From Enterococcus hulanensis (GTDB lineage: Bacteria; Bacillota; Bacilli; Lactobacillales; Enterococcaceae), in contig NZ_BJED01000001.1 of NCBI RefSeq assembly GCF_005405485.1, forward strand, positions 1 through 64,000: a stretch of DNA of 64,000 nt, given 5' to 3'. The position numbers and the translations under genes are program-made. How positions within the stretch are numbered: the first letter of the stretch is position 1; every line of letters starts with the position of its first letter. Positions 16,549-25,300 of the stretch are shown in pieces. The notes below the pieces were generated by a model, which was given only the letters and a program-made list of their open reading frames with translations, did no database searches and was not told the DNA's origin.

Positions 16549-16899
16549 CTACTCGTCTAAGAGGCCATATAGTACTTGCGCATTATTGTGTTGTTCATCC
16601 TTAGCACCGTAGACTAAAGTTACATTATCGTGCGCTTGGATGACCGTTCTTAATTCTTTCAATGCATCGTGTTGTGTACCGGATTGCAATTCTTCGCGAT
16701 ACTTCATTTGAAATTCTGGATACTTATCGACTTCGTGATTAAACCACTTCCGCAGCTCCGGACTCGGAGCGATCTCCTTCAGCCATAGATCGATTTTTTC
16801 CGTCTCTTTTGATTTTCCACGAGGCCACAGACGATCAACTAATACCCGATAACCATCAGAATTATTGGCAGGCAGATAGGCTCTTTTGATTTGCAGCAT
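16549..16899 (-). CDS. DUF488 family protein
   Basis: From the ATG at 16899 the protein has 116 residues and shows the DUF488 hallmarks: K-R-A-Y near the start, G-Y-R-V-L-V-D-R-L-W-P-R-G at about residues 16-28, W-L-K-E-I-A-P-S-P-E-L-R-K-W-F, and a C-terminal V-T-L-V-Y-G-A-K-D. The biochemical function of the family is not established. A good AAAGGAAG site precedes this ATG; the frame is open 28 codons further, but that part is unlikely to be translated. It is a single gene on the minus strand, between the antiporter relic and the K+ channel. Confidence 0.85.
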   Translation of the reverse strand: MLQIKRAYLPANNSDGYRVLVDRLWPRGKSKETEKIDLWLKEIAPSPELRKWFNHEVDKYPEFQMKYREELQSGTQHDALKELRTVIQAHDNVTLVYGAKDEQHNNAQVLYGLLDE

Positions 16900-17163
16900 T
16901 TGAACACTTCCTTTGCCTTTTATTTTAGCAGGGGAGAAAAGAGAAACCAAATGAACTGTACAATTTTTTTTATTAGAAACCAAGTTGCCTTACAGGTTTC
17001 GTGATAGTAGCCAATAAAATCTGTTAGAATAATCATTGGAAACGACTTATTAATTAGAATTTATTGAATCGGAAAGGCGGCTCTCGTTGCATTTGCATTA
17101 CTATTCAGAAGCTTATGGCATATCTTAAAGATTTTATTCCGCCAGGATGAACAAAAGGCGATC

Positions 17164-17448
17164 ATGCTGGCAGTTCTGTTTATTCTGACGATCGGAACGA
17201 TTTTCTATCATAATATTGAGAAAATGAGCTATCTTGATGCTTTGTATTTTTCGGTCATGACTTTAGCTACGGTGGGGTATGGCGACCTGTCTCCGCATAC
17301 GGCTTTAGGAAAACTTTTTACGATTGTCTATGTCTTGATCGGTGTGGGAATTATTACGGCGGTGATCGCAAATTTCAATCGTGCGTTGGTGGAATATCAT
17401 AAAAATAAGAAACATAGCGAAGAAAAAGCTGAAAAAAGCCGCAATTAA
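17164..17448 (+). CDS. Small two-transmembrane potassium channel protein
   Basis: The 94-residue product has two hydrophobic helices flanking a pore loop with the selectivity filter T-V-G-Y-G-D (L-A-T-V-G-Y-G-D-L-S-P), then a lysine- and glutamate-rich tail. This is the Ion_trans_2 / KcsA-like pore module. The ATG at 17164 has AAAGGCG upstream. The same frame is open and looks coding (…L-W-H-I-L-K-I-L-F-R-Q-D-E…) for about 30 codons further upstream, back to a TGA near 17067, but has no ATG, GTG or TTG. The natural start may therefore be non-canonical or lost. A long terminator follows. Confidence 0.8.
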   Translation: MLAVLFILTIGTIFYHNIEKMSYLDALYFSVMTLATVGYGDLSPHTALGKLFTIVYVLIGVGIITAVIANFNRALVEYHKNKKHSEEKAEKSRN

Positions 17449-17454
17449 TTGAAA

Positions 17455-17504
17455 AAAATAAAAGCGAAAAAGGTTATTTACTTAATCATTTTCGCTTTTA
17501 TTTT
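17455..17504 (+). terminator. 16-bp stem terminator after the channel gene
   Basis: AAAATAAAAGCGAAAA (17455-17470) and its exact complement at 17489-17504 form a long AT-rich stem, ending in TTTTATTTT. It starts seven bases after the channel stop codon. Its symmetry lets it work in both directions. Confidence 0.8.
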
Positions 17505-17732
17505 GCGTACCTATCGAAAACTTTTTCGTCATTTAAATTACGTATGGCTCGATTTATTTGAAATTTTCTTTAATTCGTTTTATTTATAAATGCACCGCGC
17601 TCTTCCCATGTTATCTACACCCAAAACGTTAATTTTTCCGAAAACTTTAGAACGAGCTTTTGCTTTCTTTTTCGTATATTTTATAAAAGAGAAAAGAAAT
17701 TGGATTCATGATTGAAAAAGGAGCGAATAAGC

Positions 17733-18836
17733 ATGGAAATCAAACAACTGACCAGACGACAACTTTTTACGATGAAGAACAGAAAGAACCTTGAGACAAA
17801 AGTACGCAAGTTTTGGGAAGCAACCAAAAATGCGGATCTAGTAGCGGAATATATCGTAGCGATTATTGTAAGGAATGCGCTTGTCGCAAGCGATTTTTCG
17901 CTGCCTTGTCAAGATGTTGTGCGGGACCTGCTTTTTCAAGCCGAACCAAGCGAGACACTAAGAAAATTCAGTCCATTTTTCAAGGACTATCTAGATGAGA
18001 GCGAATGGATCAGCGTCATCAAGCGGTTGTTCAAAAATGAAAATGCGTATTATAAAGCGACTAAAAAGATGCGAATACACGAAGGTAATCTAAAAAATAG
18101 AGGCAGTGCTGCGCTTGCTGATAACTATGATAGCTACACGCTAGTTTCTGTCTTCGAAGATACCAATGGGAAGAAACACACATGGAAATTAAGAGATGCC
18201 GACCCGAGCAATACCCTTGAGGAAACTAGAGGCATCCTCAGAATTTTAACGACTTTGACGATTTTTGAAAAGGGTGATGTGCGACAATTTGCCAAATTTT
18301 TGGATTGTGAGTTTAAAGGAACCACGACGCTTTATAGTACGAAACAACCGAAAGAGCAGCTGGAGTCTGTCCAAAATTCGATGGCAGAACCATCAAAAAT
18401 GAAGGCGGATACAAGTATTGAGCGTGTTTTGATAGATGGTTTTGACCTCTCTGCGTTGACTAAGGGAGAACTCATCATGTTACTTAAAGGGATTTTTGAG
18501 GAAGCAGAGGCAGCTATGTTGGAGGAATCCTCTGATAAGGCAGAAGAAGGCTTTGAAAAATTGCCGGCAGATCTGCCTATTGGCAATAAGACGAATATAG
18601 AATCTAGGATTGTTCCAGAGGAAAAAGAAAATCAGCAACAGGAACCGCTATCGACGTTAGCAAAACCGAAAAACGATCTGATCCCATCTTTGGCAGCAGG
18701 AGCTATTCTTGAAGAAGGCGCAGAAAAGCCGCCAAAAGTTGACAAACCTGCTAAACCAAATGGTAAAAAGCTTTCCAAAAAAGATCGGAAACTTTTGGAA
18801 AAATATAATCAAGGGAAAAAGAAACATCGAAAATAA
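17733..18836 (+). CDS. Unrecognised protein with charged, disordered C-terminal half
   Basis: I do not recognise this 367-residue protein. Residues 1-200 look globular and mixed alpha/beta, with no catalytic motif I can identify (for example L-R-D-A-D-P-S-N-T-L-E-E-T-R-G-I-L-R-I-L). Residues 210-330 are low-complexity and rich in E, S, A, K and P. The C-terminus is strongly basic (K-L-S-K-K-D-R-K-L-L-E-K-Y-N-Q-G-K-K-K-H-R-K), as in nucleic-acid-binding tails. There is no signal peptide or membrane segment. The ATG at 17733 follows AAAGGAG; the ORF extends to a TTG at 17712 without a site. It is monocistronic, so context gives no function. Confidence 0.75.
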   Translation: MEIKQLTRRQLFTMKNRKNLETKVRKFWEATKNADLVAEYIVAIIVRNALVASDFSLPCQDVVRDLLFQAEPSETLRKFSPFFKDYLDESEWISVIKRLFKNENAYYKATKKMRIHEGNLKNRGSAALADNYDSYTLVSVFEDTNGKKHTWKLRDADPSNTLEETRGILRILTTLTIFEKGDVRQFAKFLDCEFKGTTTLYSTKQPKEQLESVQNSMAEPSKMKADTSIERVLIDGFDLSALTKGELIMLLKGIFEEAEAAMLEESSDKAEEGFEKLPADLPIGNKTNIESRIVPEEKENQQQEPLSTLAKPKNDLIPSLAAGAILEEGAEKPPKVDKPAKPNGKKLSKKDRKLLEKYNQGKKKHRK

Positions 18837-19134
18837 AGATTAAATTCTTTGTAAAGCAAGGTTTTATTTGTCATGGATTCAGAACTTGCAAAGAATGCCT
18901 CTTATTAGAAGAATGATGTAGGTATTGACTACAATTTAATTATTTATACAAGCAGACCTTTAGAAAAAAAGACGAGTCTTTAGGTCTATTTGTCGTTTGG
19001 TCGTGAAAAAAGTCGCTTCAGCAAAATGGAAAAAAGAAAGAACAGCAATATTTAAACTAAAAAGTTTGCAACGAATCAAAAGAGCGTTTACTTTCACTGT
19101 GGTTTACGGCAAAATGAACCGTGAGGTGAATGGA
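18837..19134. other. Intergenic region with imperfect AGACCT hairpin
   Basis: No gene is seen. Between about 18954 and 18988, AGACCTTTAGA is mirrored by TCTTTAGGTCT around an A-rich loop, with ATTTG after it. It may be a weak terminator of the preceding gene. The frame of the AraC gene stays open to 18997, but that extension lacks a ribosome site. Confidence 0.5.
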
Positions 19135-19989
19135 ATGGCGATTTATTTAGAAATGCCCGAGTTAGATAAGGATTTTCCTTTCCGTATTTTGGTGAATGAC
19201 GGGGATATTTTGACTACCCCTCATTGGCATCGGGAAGTCGAGCTGATCTATGTGACAAAAGGGACGATCTCTTTAGGAATCGATGACGTACCTTATAAGC
19301 TGAGGGAGGGCGAGATTGCCTTTATCGGCGGCGGCTTGATTCACTATGTTTTGGCTTCGCCGGGCAGTGAACGGCTGGTCTATCAATTTGACTTGAATTA
19401 CTTTACGGCAGGTAATAAAGAAAATTTGGATTTGCAGAAGCTGTTTGCGGAATTACTGCCAATCAGTCCTCGTTGGGAGAAAAAAGATGAAACAGCCGTT
19501 AGAAGTCTGCTTGAACAAATGAATCGTGAAATGGAAAATCAGGAAACAGGCTATCAATTTGCGTTGAAGGCGGAGCTGTTCGAACTGATTACCCGTTTGT
19601 TGCGAGACATTCCCCAGCAAGCAAAGCAGCCGAAAAAGATCAATAAGCTGGCGACACAGGATGTACTGGAGAAGCTGGATGGTATTTTCAGCTATGTGGA
19701 GGCCCATTATCAAGAAGTGCTGACTTTGCAAACTATCGCCGAGATTACGGGGTACAGCTCGTTTTATTTTACGAAGTTCTTTAAGAAGAATACGGGAAAA
19801 ACTTTTTTGACTTTCTTGAATGAATATCGCATCGACAAAGCCAAATGGCTGCTGATCAATAGTGATCTGCCGGTGTCAGAGATTATCACTCAAACCGGCT
19901 TTGAAAGTGATAAAACTTTTTATCGATTGTTTAAGAGTTCAATGGCGATGGCACCGTTAGAATATCGAAGTACGATGAAAATTGAATAA
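19135..19989 (+). CDS. AraC-family regulator of the glucoside operon
   Basis: This 284-residue protein has an N-terminal cupin sugar-sensor domain (P-H-W-H-R-E-V-E-L-I-Y-V, residues 29-40) and a C-terminal pair of AraC helix-turn-helices (L-T-L-Q-T-I-A-E-I-T-G-Y-S-S-F-Y-F-T-K-F-F-K-K and V-S-E-I-I-T-Q-T-G-F-E-S-D-K-T-F-Y-R-L-F-K, residues 200-275). I chose the ATG at 19135 with GTGAGGTG upstream. It directly precedes the GH1/PTS operon with a terminator between them, so it is the likely activator of that operon. Confidence 0.88.
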   Translation: MAIYLEMPELDKDFPFRILVNDGDILTTPHWHREVELIYVTKGTISLGIDDVPYKLREGEIAFIGGGLIHYVLASPGSERLVYQFDLNYFTAGNKENLDLQKLFAELLPISPRWEKKDETAVRSLLEQMNREMENQETGYQFALKAELFELITRLLRDIPQQAKQPKKINKLATQDVLEKLDGIFSYVEAHYQEVLTLQTIAEITGYSSFYFTKFFKKNTGKTFLTFLNEYRIDKAKWLLINSDLPVSEIITQTGFESDKTFYRLFKSSMAMAPLEYRSTMKIE

Positions 19990-19995
19990 ATCGCA

Positions 19996-20028
19996 GAAAG
20001 GCAATTACTGATTTAGTAATTGCCTTTC
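19996..20028 (+). terminator. Terminator after the AraC gene
   Basis: A perfect 14-bp stem GAAAGGCAATTACT / AGTAATTGCCTTTC surrounds a five-base loop, seven bases after the stop codon. The T-tract is short (CTTTC), so termination may be incomplete. Confidence 0.7.
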
Positions 20029-20085
20029 GACAATATTTGAGAATAATACAACAAAAATGGGGGAATGAAAAAAATATTTCCTGGC

Positions 20086-20122
20086 TATAATAAGAGTATC
20101 AGCACGAATGAAAACGGATACG
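20086..20122 (+). promoter_or_regulatory. -10 box and cre catabolite site of the glucoside operon
   Basis: TATAAT at 20086-20091 is a consensus -10. TGAAAACGGATACG at 20109-20122 matches the CcpA cre consensus TGNAARCGNWWWCA at all but the last base. A cre site just downstream of the start point would block transcription when glucose is present. The -35 region is weak, as expected for a promoter needing the AraC activator. Confidence 0.65.
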
Positions 20123-20143
20123 GTTCAAAAGGGAGCAAAGTAA

Positions 20144-21577
20144 ATGCAAAAAGAAAAACAGTTTTTATGGGGCGGAGCCGTCTCTGCCGCACAAAGTGAA
20201 GGGAATTATCTCGCGGATGGACGCAAGCCTTCGAATTTTGACTATCTGCCATTAGACGATCGTCGCCTTAAGGCAGTATATAAGAATCAAGCGGCTTCAA
20301 TCTTAGATTCAACAGGAGATGAAATCTATCCTGGACGAAATGGGAATGATTTTTATCATCATTATCAAACAGATATCGCTTTGCTAAAGGAATTAGGTGT
20401 GAATAGTTTCCGTTTTTCCATTTCTTGGTCGCGAATTTTTCCGACAGGAGAAGAGCAGGAACCGAATGAAGCGGGGCTTCAATTTTACGAAAAGCTTTTA
20501 ACGGAGCTGAAAAAACATCAGATGGAGCCAATTGTGACCTTGTCACATTTTGAGATTCCAATCCATTTGGTGGAAAAATACAATGGTTGGGAAAGCCGTA
20601 AAGTGGTGGATTTGTTCCTGCATTATGCCGAAACAGTGATGAAACGTTTTAAAGGGCAGATCAATTATTGGATTCCATTCAATGAGATGAATATGGTGCT
20701 GCATATTCCGTTTATCGGCGGGGGAATCTTGTTTGAAGAAGGAAAAGATAATTTATCGATCCAATACCAAGCCGGACATCATCAATTGCTGGCAAATGCT
20801 TTAACGATCAAAGCAGGCAAACAGATCGATCCGGAGAATCAATTCGGTGCGATGCTGGCTGCAGGGAAAACTTATGCCTACACCTGTGATCCGAAAGATG
20901 TTTTTGCGGCCTTGCAGCAGGAAAAAGAAAACCTGCTCTTCTCAGATGTTCAAGTCTTTGGTGATTATCCTAAATTCTTTGCTCATTATATGGTGGAAAA
21001 GGGTTTGAAATTAACGATTTATCCAGAAGATCGAAGGATTCTAAAGGACAATACAGTCGATTTCGTTTCCTTCAGCTATTATTCCAGTGCCTGTACCGCG
21101 GCAGAGGAGAATGGGATCGATCGTGTGGCTACAAATGGGTATACGACCTTACGCAATCCACATTTGCCAAAAGGCAAGAGCGTGTGGCAGGATGATCCAT
21201 TGGGCTTGAGGATCACGTTGAACCAGCTGCAGGATCGTTACCATAAGCCGTTGTTCATTGTGGAAAATGGAATCGGGACGCAGGATGAGTTCGTTGATGG
21301 GAAGGTTCATGATGACTATCGTATCCATTATTTGCAAGAGCACGTTAAAAATATGATGTTGGCGATGGAAGAGGATGGCATTGAGCTGATGGGCTACTTA
21401 ATGTGGGGGATCATTGATTTGCCGAGTGTTAGTGAAGGAAGAATCAGTAAGCGTTACGGCGTGATCTATGTGGATCAAGATGATGAAAATAATGGTTCGC
21501 ATCAACGCTTTAAAAAAGACAGTTTTGCATTTTATCAAAAAGTCATTTTGTCAAATGGTGCCGTTGTATTTGAATAG
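20144..21577 (+). CDS. 6-phospho-beta-glucosidase (GH1)
   Basis: The 477-residue protein is a family 1 glycoside hydrolase. It has F-L-W-G-G-A-V-S-A-A-Q-S-E-G-N at the start, the acid/base Glu181 (P-F-N-E-M-N) and the nucleophile Glu374 (I-V-E-N-G-I-G). A C-terminal S-E-G-R-I-S-K-R-Y-G corresponds to the loop that binds the 6-phosphate in phospho-glucosidases. It splits phosphorylated beta-glucosides brought in by the PTS into glucose-6-phosphate and an aglycone or sugar. It ends 14 bases before the PTS IIBC gene. It is clearly related to the GH1 at 35255, so the window has two such systems. Confidence 0.92.
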   Translation: MQKEKQFLWGGAVSAAQSEGNYLADGRKPSNFDYLPLDDRRLKAVYKNQAASILDSTGDEIYPGRNGNDFYHHYQTDIALLKELGVNSFRFSISWSRIFPTGEEQEPNEAGLQFYEKLLTELKKHQMEPIVTLSHFEIPIHLVEKYNGWESRKVVDLFLHYAETVMKRFKGQINYWIPFNEMNMVLHIPFIGGGILFEEGKDNLSIQYQAGHHQLLANALTIKAGKQIDPENQFGAMLAAGKTYAYTCDPKDVFAALQQEKENLLFSDVQVFGDYPKFFAHYMVEKGLKLTIYPEDRRILKDNTVDFVSFSYYSSACTAAEENGIDRVATNGYTTLRNPHLPKGKSVWQDDPLGLRITLNQLQDRYHKPLFIVENGIGTQDEFVDGKVHDDYRIHYLQEHVKNMMLAMEEDGIELMGYLMWGIIDLPSVSEGRISKRYGVIYVDQDDENNGSHQRFKKDSFAFYQKVILSNGAVVFE

Positions 21578-21591
21578 GGAGGAGTAAAAAA

Positions 21592-23019
21592 ATGAGAAAG
21601 TATCAACAGTTAGCAAAAGAAATCATTCAAGGACTTGGGGGAGCAGAAAACGTAAATTCCGCAGTTCACTGCGCGACTCGCTTACGTTTTGATCTGAAAA
21701 ATCCGGAAGCAGCTAATATCGACAGCTTAAAAGAAATCGACGGGGTAGTGGGTGTGAATCCAACACCGACACAGTTGCAGGTGATTATCGGAAGTCACGT
21801 CGGTGAAGTTTTTGAAGAAGTTATTCAGCAGGGTGTAACCAACGGCGATGCAGAAGCAGGCAAACAGCCAGCCGCATCAACGACTTCAGCTAAGAAAGAA
21901 ACGAGTATCTTGAACAAGGTAGTCGATACGATCACGGGCTGTATGACACCGATGATCCCAGCTTTGACCGCTGCCGGGATGATCAAAGTGATTTTATCCT
22001 TGTCAACGACCTTCAATTGGATGTCGAATGAATCCAGTACTTATCGTGTGTTAGATTTCATTGGTGATGGAGCTTTCTATTTTATGCCGATTTTATTGGC
22101 TGTCTTTGCAGCGAATAAATTCAAAGTCAATACATCGATCGCTATTATTGTTGTAGGTGTTTTCCTGCATCCTAATTTCAGTCAGTGGGTCGCTTCTGGA
22201 GATCCGATCTCTTTTATAGGGATGCCGATCCAAGGCGTGATCTATGCAGCTTCTGTTATTCCGGCGTTATTGACGATCTGGGCAATGTCTTATATTGAAC
22301 GAGGCGTCGATAAGATCACACCGCAATCATTAAAAATTCTATTGAATCCGACATTGACCTTATTGATCACCGCACCATTAGCATTGATCGTGATTGGACC
22401 GTTGGGTAACTATGCTGGGCAGGGACTAGCTTGGGTAATTAACTTGATGGAGGGACAATTAGGCTTTATCATGGTGGCTTTATTAGCAGCGGCGATGCCA
22501 TTTATCGTTATGACTGGTATGCACCATGCCTTGACACCGATCTTCGTTGCTTCTTTTGCGGCAACTGGAACAGAATCTTTGATCTTAGTAGCTCAGGTTT
22601 GTGCGAACTTAGCCCAAGGCGGCGCAACATTGGCAGTAGCTTTCAAATCAAAACAAAAAAATGTGAAATCCATCGCAGCGGCAGCAGGTGTTTCTGCCAT
22701 CATGGGAATTACTGAACCTGCTTTATACGGAATCACAATGAAATACAAAAAACCGTTAGTGGCAGCATGTATCAGTGCCGGAATTTCTGGATGCTTTGCG
22801 GGATTAATGCATGTAACTTTATATGTACCGCAAAACAGCTTGATGGCCATCCTAGGTTTCTCAGGAGATAAAGGAACAAGCAATATTATCGCTGGTATAG
22901 CGATGATGGTTATGTCTGTCGTCTTATCTTTTGTATTGACGCTTGTTTTACAGAAGGATGAAAAAATCGAAGCTGCACCAACCGAAAAATCTGCTAAAGG
23001 TTTAGCAGTCAATTCATAA
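21592..23019 (+). CDS. PTS beta-glucoside-family enzyme IIBC
   Basis: The 475-residue permease begins with an EIIB domain (A-V-H-C-A-T-R-L-R-F, phosphorylated Cys27), then a hydrophobic EIIC domain with about ten membrane segments (G-M-H-H-A-L-T-P near residue 305, G-I-T-E-P-A-L-Y-G near residue 380). There is no IIA domain. It must use a IIA from elsewhere, and the IIBCA at 33376 is one possible donor. It imports and phosphorylates a glucoside. It is transcribed with the GH1 gene and followed by a terminator, so the phosphorylase genes beyond may be expressed less. Confidence 0.92.
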   Translation: MRKYQQLAKEIIQGLGGAENVNSAVHCATRLRFDLKNPEAANIDSLKEIDGVVGVNPTPTQLQVIIGSHVGEVFEEVIQQGVTNGDAEAGKQPAASTTSAKKETSILNKVVDTITGCMTPMIPALTAAGMIKVILSLSTTFNWMSNESSTYRVLDFIGDGAFYFMPILLAVFAANKFKVNTSIAIIVVGVFLHPNFSQWVASGDPISFIGMPIQGVIYAASVIPALLTIWAMSYIERGVDKITPQSLKILLNPTLTLLITAPLALIVIGPLGNYAGQGLAWVINLMEGQLGFIMVALLAAAMPFIVMTGMHHALTPIFVASFAATGTESLILVAQVCANLAQGGATLAVAFKSKQKNVKSIAAAAGVSAIMGITEPALYGITMKYKKPLVAACISAGISGCFAGLMHVTLYVPQNSLMAILGFSGDKGTSNIIAGIAMMVMSVVLSFVLTLVLQKDEKIEAAPTEKSAKGLAVNS

Positions 23020-23028
23020 AATAATCAG

Positions 23029-23065
23029 AGTAGGATAGAAGCTTCGACTTCTATTCTACTTTTTT
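23029..23065 (+). terminator. Terminator between PTS and phosphorylase genes
   Basis: AGTAGGATAGAAG and CTTCTATTCTACT pair over 13 positions with one G-U, around a six-base loop, followed by TTTTT. A 98-base stretch with TATATAG-like sequence before the GH65 start may hold a second promoter. Confidence 0.8.
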
Positions 23066-23162
23066 AAAGGACAGTTCTTAGGAACTTGATATCTCATGGG
23101 AAGAACAAAAGAGTTTTCGGTTTTCTGGAAATTCTATCATTATATAGAAACAAGGTGTATGT

Positions 23163-25298
23163 ATGAAAATCTATTTAAACGATTATCAAACCGAAACGTT
23201 AGAAAAAGCCGAGAGTCTTTTCTTTAATGGGAATGGCTCAATCGGTTTACGAGGCAATCTAGAAGAAGGCTATTACGATCACTTTTCGACCAATCGTGAG
23301 ACCTATATCAATGGTTTTTACGAAACCAAAGACATCCATTATCCTGAAAAAATGTACGGCTTTACGCCAACTGGTGAGACGATGATCAGCGTAATCGATG
23401 GACAAACGACCTTGATTACGATCGGCGGCGAGCAATTTTCGATCACAGAAGGGTCGATCAGCGAAAGCCAACGCTATTTAGATATGGAAAAAGGGATGAC
23501 GGTTCGAAGCTTACTTTGGACTTCGCCGCAAGGACGTCAGACTAAAATCACGATTTCGCGATTGGCTTCTTTTCAATATAAGAATCTTTTTTCCATGAAG
23601 ATCGATTTTGAACGTGTGAATCATGAGGAAGAGATCGAATTAACGACTCATTTGAACTTTTATCCAGTCCGAACGATCGATAAAAACGATCCGCGAATGA
23701 GCCACGATCTGCAAAAAATTTCTATTAAAGACATTGATTTAGCAAAAAATCGCTGTAAATTTGGTACCGAGTATTCGCAGCTAGAAGCAGAGCTGGCTTG
23801 GTCGATTGACAATCAAACATTGAGTCAGACGATTGAAGCAGAGCGAATCGTGATTCGCACCAAACTGGAAGGGAACAGCTATCAAAAAAATCTCAGCTAT
23901 GCTTTTCAACAGCCGGAACATGCAGGGATTGACAGTAATTTTGCCGAGTTAGTTCAGCAGCAAGAACAATTCTTAGCTGAATTTTGGCAAAGCGCCAAAG
24001 TTAAAATCAAAAGCACTGAGATGCTGGAGGAAAGTGTCAATTACAGTACCTTCGCGCTGCTGCAATCCCTAGGCAGCAATGGTACTACTAGTATCGCGGC
24101 CAAAGGATTGAGCGGCAGCGGCTATGAAGGACATTATTTCTGGGATGCTGAGATGTTTGTGTTCCCGGTCTTTTTACACTTGAATCCGACGTTAGCGAAA
24201 CAGTTGTTGACTTATCGTTATCACATTTTAGACAAAGCACGGGAGAATCGTCAGCTTTTTGGATACCAAACCGGCGCACTATTCCCGTGGCGGACAATCT
24301 CAGGAACAGAATCCTCGCCATTTTTCGAGGGTGGGTCGGCGCAGCATCATATTAACGCCGATATCGCCTATGCCTTTATTCAATATTATCGCTACACGGA
24401 TGATCTGGCATTTATGGCAGACTGCGGGTTTGAAGTTTTGCTTGAGACAGCACGAGTCTTCAGTGAAATTGGTTATCTGAAAAATGACCAATTCCACATT
24501 GATAAAATCACTGGTCCCGATGAATACACCGTATTGGTGAATGATAATTATTACACCAATCAATTAGTTGCCTATCAATTTGAATGGATCAATCGTTTGG
24601 CACAGATCTTGAAGGAACAATCTCCTGAGATTTGGGCTGAGCTGACCGAAAGATTACAATTGCAAGAAGAGGAATTACAAGAATTTGCACTCTTTGCAGA
24701 CAAAATGGCGCTGCCGTTTGATAAAGAGAAAGGGATCATTGCGCAGGATCGCGATTTCTTGAATAAAGGATCTTGGCCGTATTCGCAGGAGGAAACGAAC
24801 TATCCATTGCTGCTGAATTATCACCCGTTGACGATTTATCGTTACCAGATTTCTAAGCAAGCCGACGCGGTATTGGCGTTGATGTTATTTCCAGCTGCCT
24901 TTGATCAGGCGACGATCGCCAAAAGTATTGTTTACTATGATGAAGTGACGACTCATGATTCTTCATTGTCGTACTCGACTTTTTCAACGGTTTATAGCCG
25001 TTTAGGTCAAGTGGAAAAGGGCTATGAATACTTCTTGAAAAATGCTCGTACCGATCTGGACAACAGTCATAAGAATACAAAGGACGGTATTCATACGGCT
25101 TCGATGGGCGGTACGTTCATGACGATCGTTTATGGTTTTTGCAACTTGCAGGTGATTAATGACGAATTAGTGATCGATCCGCATCTGCCGGCAGAAATCG
25201 AAGAAATCGATTTTTATACCTATTATAAAAATAAGAAATATCGGATTTATGCCAATCATCATGAGCATTGGATCGAACAAGACACAGAAGGGGAGTAG
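23163..25298 (+). CDS. Glycoside hydrolase family 65 disaccharide phosphorylase
   Basis: The 711-residue protein has the GH65 plan: an N-terminal beta-sandwich, a helical linker and an (alpha/alpha)6 barrel. Recognisable motifs are Y-F-W-D-A-E-M-F near residue 328, the E-G-G-S-A-Q-H-H-I phosphate and sugar loop near residue 393, and the catalytic Glu454 in I-T-G-P-D-E-Y-T. The family uses phosphate to split alpha-linked glucosides such as maltose, trehalose, kojibiose or their 6-phosphates, giving beta-glucose-1-phosphate. The next gene encodes the mutase that consumes that product. Which disaccharide is used cannot be told by eye. Linkage to a PTS makes a phosphorylated substrate, as for trehalose-6-phosphate phosphorylase, a reasonable guess. 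Confidence 0.9.
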   Translation: MKIYLNDYQTETLEKAESLFFNGNGSIGLRGNLEEGYYDHFSTNRETYINGFYETKDIHYPEKMYGFTPTGETMISVIDGQTTLITIGGEQFSITEGSISESQRYLDMEKGMTVRSLLWTSPQGRQTKITISRLASFQYKNLFSMKIDFERVNHEEEIELTTHLNFYPVRTIDKNDPRMSHDLQKISIKDIDLAKNRCKFGTEYSQLEAELAWSIDNQTLSQTIEAERIVIRTKLEGNSYQKNLSYAFQQPEHAGIDSNFAELVQQQEQFLAEFWQSAKVKIKSTEMLEESVNYSTFALLQSLGSNGTTSIAAKGLSGSGYEGHYFWDAEMFVFPVFLHLNPTLAKQLLTYRYHILDKARENRQLFGYQTGALFPWRTISGTESSPFFEGGSAQHHINADIAYAFIQYYRYTDDLAFMADCGFEVLLETARVFSEIGYLKNDQFHIDKITGPDEYTVLVNDNYYTNQLVAYQFEWINRLAQILKEQSPEIWAELTERLQLQEEELQEFALFADKMALPFDKEKGIIAQDRDFLNKGSWPYSQEETNYPLLLNYHPLTIYRYQISKQADAVLALMLFPAAFDQATIAKSIVYYDEVTTHDSSLSYSTFSTVYSRLGQVEKGYEYFLKNARTDLDNSHKNTKDGIHTASMGGTFMTIVYGFCNLQVINDELVIDPHLPAEIEEIDFYTYYKNKKYRIYANHHEHWIEQDTEGE

Positions 25299-25300
25299 TC

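Noticed and set aside
16292-16612. Open frame of 106 residues with membrane-like content
   Set aside because: Its first part is the tail of the decayed antiporter, and the rest is the complement of the terminator and the DUF488 gene. It is not a gene of its own.
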